From DAIOSQ01 sp036752465 (GTDB taxonomy: Bacteria; Pseudomonadota; Gammaproteobacteria; Legionellales; Legionellaceae): DNA of 18,929 nt. Positions 16,069-18,929 of the stretch are shown here, piece by piece. The first letter of the stretch is position 1; every line of letters begins with the position of its first letter. The notes under the pieces were generated by a model. The model was not told the origin of the DNA and searched no databases. It was given only the letters and a program-made list of their open reading frames with translations. The translations under genes were made by a program, and so were the position numbers. The DNA lies in NCBI GenBank assembly GCA_036752465.1, contig DAIOSQ010000026.1:1-18929 (forward strand), written 5' to 3'.

Positions 16069-16995
16069 ATGATAATGTGCCACTTAAAAAAGATGATCAT
16101 GTTGGTTGTCTTTTGCTCTATGACGGGGGCATTTGCGGATGAGTTGCAGCCTAACTATAAACCGGCCGATGCCTTGCATGTCAGTTGGGTGTTTGCCGGC
16201 ATAGTGGCCAATGAAAACGGCGATCAGTTTGGTTACTTTTTCCAAGTGGAGAAAAATGTCCATGACTATCATGTGATGTCAGCACTGTTTGATGGCCAGA
16301 ACAAAGCAGTGATTTTGCAAGAGGAAGGTCGGGCCTCTATTGATGATGTCTCGTCTTTTGATTGGCGCATTGGCAATACATTTCTGCGCTTTAATGCCAT
16401 TAATGATAGCTGGGTTTTTGGGATGAAGACCAAAGACAAAAAAGGGTTTAATTTCAAAGTTGACATGCTTAAGGAGCAAGAGCGTTTGCCGGTCACACAA
16501 AACTTGCGACCCGGTATGAATTTTCTTATCAGTCAGACAGGGCAGTTAAATGGTCATGTGCAATTAGAGGAAGGGAAAGAACAGTTTGTTGCTGCTAAAA
16601 ATGCATGGTTTCGTGAAGTTTGGCTTGCCAATAGCGATATTCGTAATACAGGTTTTTCTGGTGTGCTTTGTTATTTTACCAATGGCAGTGGTTTTTATTC
16701 GGTGAGTTTACCCAACGCGCATACATTGAGTGCTTCAGAGGCTGGTTGGTACGATGTTAAAGGTATACCTTCAGCAATATCGCGATTTATTCAAGTGACG
16801 CAATCGCCCGTGGATGGTCCATGGCATATCCGCATAGGCTCACCCAATGTACACTTGATTTTGTCAGATTACCTTGAGCAGAACTCGGCCATCGCGGGTT
16901 TTATTATGGAAGAAAAAAATCCAGGATTCTGTCTGTTGAGTCAGAATAAGTTCAGCGAGACGGAGCTGGCTATTAAAAACCAAAAAATAACTTAG
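16069..16995 (+). CDS. Secreted two-domain protein of unknown function, possibly lipocalin/AttH-like
   Basis: The 308-residue product starts with a clear Sec signal: KK at 7-8, a hydrophobic core (10-20) and an AFA-DE cleavage site after residue 23. It is therefore predicted periplasmic or secreted. The mature part is rich in beta strands, and two halves seem related in outline: SWVFAGIVANENGDQFGYFF (39-58) with later strands, then WFREVWLAN (184-192) followed by SGVLCYFTNGSGFYSV. The W...G......G..FGY pattern recalls the AttH/CrtC-type lipocalin-like fold (for example WWYxxGxLxxxxGxxFGY), but this is an impression, not an identification. The ATG at 16069 lies 1 bp after the lpxK stop, with AAGGG about 10 bases upstream. 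It closes the msbA-lpxK unit, so an envelope or lipid role is an inference from position. Confidence 0.85.
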   Translation: MIMCHLKKMIMLVVFCSMTGAFADELQPNYKPADALHVSWVFAGIVANENGDQFGYFFQVEKNVHDYHVMSALFDGQNKAVILQEEGRASIDDVSSFDWRIGNTFLRFNAINDSWVFGMKTKDKKGFNFKVDMLKEQERLPVTQNLRPGMNFLISQTGQLNGHVQLEEGKEQFVAAKNAWFREVWLANSDIRNTGFSGVLCYFTNGSGFYSVSLPNAHTLSASEAGWYDVKGIPSAISRFIQVTQSPVDGPWHIRIGSPNVHLILSDYLEQNSAIAGFIMEEKNPGFCLLSQNKFSETELAIKNQKIT

Positions 16996-17031
16996 TACAA
17001 CGTTATCAAACGCATGTGCAAATAGCAGAGC

Positions 17032-17082
17032 GTGCCGTGATGGTTCAGGCGCCGAGAGTTAAGCGAGGTGGCACTTTTTTTT
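17032..17082 (+). terminator. Terminator-like hairpin with T8 after the msbA operon
   Basis: GTGCC (17032-17036) and GGCAC (17070-17074) form a stem directly followed by eight T (17075-17082). The 33-base interior contains GGCGCC and further pairing options, so the structure is larger than a simple terminator. It lies 37-87 bases after the secreted protein's stop. Confidence 0.65.
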
Positions 17083-17157
17083 GAGCGATTCAACCATTCA
17101 TTGCAAATAAATTGACGCTATGACTGCCGCGACAACACTGCAATTCTTCCCCGCCAG

Positions 17158-17186
17158 TTGCAATGCAATACTATTTTTGATAAAGT
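17158..17186 (+). promoter_or_regulatory. Possible promoter for the ankyrin gene
   Basis: TTGCAA (17158-17163) and TAAAGT (17181-17186) are 17 bp apart, each 4 of 6 to consensus. Start would be near 17193, inside the direct repeat that follows. Confidence 0.4.
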
Positions 17187-17189
17187 AGT

Positions 17190-17208
17190 ATCACATTGGA
17201 TCACATTG
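17190..17208 (+). repeat. Direct repeat of ATCACATTG ahead of the ankyrin gene
   Basis: ATCACATTG occurs at 17190-17198 and again at 17200-17208, a 10-bp period, between the predicted -10 and the start codon. One copy overlaps the place of the ribosome site. One helical turn of spacing would suit a regulator, but two short copies can also arise by chance. Confidence 0.5.
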
Positions 17209-17216
17209 AGATTTGC

Positions 17217-17876
17217 ATGACTTTAGAATCGAAATTCCTACATGCAGTAAAAATAGGCGATATAGAGCAGGTTCGTAAACGAATAAAAAATAAACGCTTG
17301 AATCGGGAGTGTGCAGATGAGCGTGGGTACCAAGCCATTCATCTGAGTATTGAAAAAAACCATCCTGCAGTTTTAAAACTTTTATTGGATGCTAACTTCA
17401 ATATAGAAGCTACAGTCAATGGTGCAGAACCTGATTTGCATACACCTTTAATGATTGCAGTGATACATAACAACATAACTGCAGCCAAGATGTTGATCAT
17501 AGCAGGTGCATCGATCAATGCTGAATCCATTTACAAGGAAACTGCCTTGTTTTTAGCTGCTGAACTTAACCGCCATGAAATGGTGAAATTGCTATTAAAT
17601 GCTGATGCGGATACTGAAGTATCGAATATTGTTAGCAATACCGCACTTCTGATTGCTTCTTGCGAAGGTGCGTCAGAATCCGTTGAAGCCCTCCTTAAGA
17701 AAGGGGCTAATGTATATGCAAGAGATCGCTTAGGTCGTAGTGCGTTTTTTGTAGCCAGTCATAATTATCATAACAAGGTTGCTAATCAATTAGCACGACG
17801 AGCAGGCTCGCAAAATCTAGATGAAGATCTAGCTGTTATGCCCCTTGAGGAATTTACGATTATTCATCCTTCTTAG
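17217..17876 (+). CDS. Ankyrin-repeat protein
   Basis: The 219-residue product consists mostly of ankyrin repeats, helix-turn-helix modules for protein binding. About five to six repeats can be read: about 5-33 (degenerate), 37-66 (GYQAIHLSIEKNHPAVLKLL), 75-104 (HTPLMIAVIHNNITAAKMLI), 107-137 (KETALFLAAELNRHEMVKLL), 140-170 (SNTALLIASCEGASESVEAL) and 173-197. A 20-residue acidic tail follows. There is no signal peptide, membrane helix or catalytic domain. I chose the ATG at 17217; a TTG at 17196 would add 7 residues and lies within the direct repeat. Ankyrin proteins are frequent in host-associated Legionellales, where many are type IV effectors, but translocation cannot be judged from this sequence. 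It is monocistronic, with its own predicted promoter. Confidence 0.88.
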   Translation: MTLESKFLHAVKIGDIEQVRKRIKNKRLNRECADERGYQAIHLSIEKNHPAVLKLLLDANFNIEATVNGAEPDLHTPLMIAVIHNNITAAKMLIIAGASINAESIYKETALFLAAELNRHEMVKLLLNADADTEVSNIVSNTALLIASCEGASESVEALLKKGANVYARDRLGRSAFFVASHNYHNKVANQLARRAGSQNLDEDLAVMPLEEFTIIHPS

Positions 17877-17971
17877 CGCAATATCTTATTCGTCCAGGTC
17901 GGAAATGTAAGGCATCGGTGTTTAGTTCATTATTGTTATGACCAGTTGAGGATGAGGCAAACCAATACCTT

Positions 17972-17998
17972 ATAAAATTCAAACAAATTGAATTTTAT
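17972..17998. repeat. Perfect 11-bp AT-rich inverted repeat
   Basis: ATAAAATTCAA (17972-17982), loop ACAAA, TTGAATTTTAT (17988-17998) form a perfect 11-bp stem with only one G-C pair, 95 bp after the ankyrin gene. It may end that transcript or be an operator upstream of hpf; it is too AT-rich to be a convincing intrinsic terminator. Confidence 0.6.
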
Positions 17999-18008
17999 TT
18001 GTGCTTGA

Positions 18009-18038
18009 TTAACTTCTGCTATTGGTTAAACTTATAAT
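18009..18038 (+). promoter_or_regulatory. Predicted hpf promoter
   Basis: A perfect TATAAT (18033-18038) has TTAACT (18009-18014) 18 bp upstream. Start would be near 18045, with a leader of about 94 bases containing a 6-bp hairpin, AGCAAT (18064-18069) and ATTGCT (18075-18080). No sigma54-type -24/-12 element is seen. Confidence 0.5.
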
Positions 18039-18138
18039 AAGTACGCATGTTTATTAAAAAGAAAGCAATGTTTGATTGCTGCTTCACATAAACCAGCTGT
18101 ATGGGACGATAGCAATAAGTGACTTAAGGGAGAATATC

Positions 18139-18435
18139 ATGCAAATTAATCTTACAGGTCATGGGGTACACATGACCCCCGCACTGCGCGCTTTTACTGA
18201 AGAAAAGTTTGGTAAATTGAGCAAATACTTCGACAGAATCACTTCAATTCATGTCATTTTCGATGTCGACAAAGACCGTCAAATTGCTGAGGCGACGATT
18301 TTGGTACGAAAGGCAGAAATGTATGCCAAGGCAGAGTCAGCAGATATGTACAGCACCATCGATTCATTGGTGGATAAATTGCATAGACAGTTGGTTAAAC
18401 ATAAAGAAAAATTACAGGAGCGTCGAGCAGCCTGA
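18139..18435 (+). CDS. hpf: Ribosome hibernation promoting factor, short form
   Basis: HPF binds the 30S subunit near the A and P sites when growth slows and helps ribosomes pair into inactive 100S dimers. The 98-residue product matches the short form (E. coli HPF 95 residues); the long C-terminal dimerisation domain is absent. It opens MQINLTGHGVHMTPALRAF and has the beta-alpha-beta-beta-beta-alpha layout, with the ATILV strand, YAKAESADMYSTIDSLVDKL and the basic C-terminal helix (KLHRQLVKHKEKLQERR). The ATG at 18139 has AAGGGAGA 6 bases upstream; the frame is open 21 codons further up, but that part does not look like HPF. It stands alone with its own promoter, whereas in many gammaproteobacteria hpf lies between rpoN and ptsN. 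Confidence 0.95.
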   Translation: MQINLTGHGVHMTPALRAFTEEKFGKLSKYFDRITSIHVIFDVDKDRQIAEATILVRKAEMYAKAESADMYSTIDSLVDKLHRQLVKHKEKLQERRAA

Positions 18436-18492
18436 CAGTGCCACGTAAGCCTTTTTCGACCGCTGTTTTCTGAGTCACGGATTACAGACCAT

Positions 18493-18514
18493 CCCCTTGC
18501 GCTTCGGCAAGGGG
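18493..18514. repeat. Stable GC-rich hairpin downstream of hpf
   Basis: CCCCTTGC (18493-18500), loop GCTTCG, GCAAGGGG (18507-18514) form a perfect 8-bp stem, 57 bases after the hpf stop. No T tract follows on either strand, so it may stop decay of the hpf message or be part of a small RNA rather than an intrinsic terminator. Confidence 0.6.
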
Positions 18515-18661
18515 AGCTTCAAACCGTGCCAATCTGAGCGTTTGCCAGGTAAGGATGGGCGCACCAGGCATGGTTAGCTTGAGCGACGCTGGTTTTTATG
18601 AGACTGGCGGTTGCATGCGGATGATTAACATATGTATTGACTAGATATCTTGCGGTCATCT

Positions 18662-18670
18662 TGTTAGAAT
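18662..18670 (+). promoter_or_regulatory. Possible extended -10 promoter for the last gene
   Basis: TGTTAGAAT (18662-18670) fits an extended -10 (TGn plus TAGAAT). TTGACT at 18637-18642 is a good -35 word but lies 22 bp away, too far to pair normally. The gene would start about 29 bases after the transcript start. Confidence 0.35.
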
Positions 18671-18705
18671 GCGAACAAATAAACTCATTGCCGTTGGTCT
18701 TAGTC

Positions 18706-18929
18706 ATGCCCTTAACAAGAAAAATCAATATTAAAAGTCCTTTTGATGACTTGTTTGGTGATTTGTTAGGTTTTTTGAACATAAATCCAGCGATTAATCA
18801 TGTGACTGTTATCAACGAGGCACCATCTAGCTTGCCGCAGGATGAACAGAAACTCGCTATCATTGCGCAAAGATTAGAAGAACGGCTGGCATACGCGATT
18901 GATCCACCGCCAACAATCGATTATCAATT
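18706..18929 (+). CDS. Unrecognised protein, 3' end cut by the window
   Basis: From the ATG at 18706 the frame stays open for 74 codons to the window edge. The product begins MPLTRKINIKSPFDDLFGDL and contains an amphipathic, charged helix, EQKLAIIAQRLEERLAYAI, which looks like real protein. There is no signal peptide. No ribosome site is clear (GTTGGT only), and TTG codons at 18688 and 18694 in frame are other possible starts. I cannot assign a family from this fragment. The competing minus-strand frame over 18519-18782 has no such features. Confidence 0.55.
   Translation, partial: MPLTRKINIKSPFDDLFGDLLGFLNINPAINHVTVINEAPSSLPQDEQKLAIIAQRLEERLAYAIDPPPTIDYQ

Noticed and set aside
18519..18782. 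87-codon minus-strand frame near the window end
   Set aside because: It covers the structured gap and the better plus-strand gene at 18706; composition is not protein-like and no ribosome site is seen. A degenerate repeat cannot be fully excluded.
1..18929. CRISPR arrays, tRNA or rRNA genes, insertion sequences, attachment sites
   Set aside because: No regularly spaced repeats, cloverleaf with a conserved T-loop, transposase frame or long terminal inverted repeats were found on reading either strand.

Overview
The window reads as chromosomal DNA of a gammaproteobacterium, most likely one of the Legionellales (Legionella/Coxiella/Berkiella-like). The gene order recA-recX-alaS-lysC and msbA-lpxK is typical of gammaproteobacteria, lipid A genes are present, and a composition with many A/T-ending codons, an ankyrin-repeat protein and an effector-family-like hypothetical all fit a host-associated relative of Legionella. 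The assignment to order is inference. No rRNA, tRNA, CRISPR array, insertion sequence or phage gene was found, and coding density is high.

Layout. 1-2126 (+): the 3' part of lpxA (lipid A acyltransferase), then serS (seryl-tRNA synthetase). 2241-6260 (-): an acetoacetyl-CoA synthetase gene with its own promoter, translationally coupled to a CDF zinc/iron exporter, followed by a ZIP-family metal importer. 6261-6525 is a divergent promoter region. 6526-11927 (+): recA, recX, alaS and lysC, packed as one operon (8-bp overlap, 1-bp gap, 51-bp gap). 12048-12779 (+): an orphan protein behind its own extended -10 promoter, sitting where csrA/rsmA often follows lysC. 12956-13156 (+): a small two-helix membrane protein. 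13327-16995 (+): an operon of msbA, lpxK and a secreted two-domain protein of unknown function, with a sigma70-type promoter in front and a terminator-like hairpin plus T8 behind. 17217-17876 (+): an ankyrin-repeat protein. 18139-18435 (+): short hibernation promoting factor. 18706 to the end (+): the start of an unrecognised gene.

How the genes fit together. LpxA makes the first lipid A intermediate, LpxK phosphorylates the tetraacyl disaccharide, and MsbA flips finished lipid A-core across the inner membrane, so the window carries three steps of outer-membrane LPS biogenesis. The exported 308-residue protein ends the msbA-lpxK transcription unit and may act in the envelope. RecA and RecX form the recombination/regulator pair, with no visible LexA box in front of recA. 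The ZIP and CDF genes are a plausible import/export pair for divalent metals.

I see no clearly new multi-gene system. The most interesting candidates are the post-lysC orphan (diverged effector-like motif, homopolymer inside its promoter), the secreted protein at the end of the LPS operon, and the unusual residue at the acyl-chain ruler position of LpxA.
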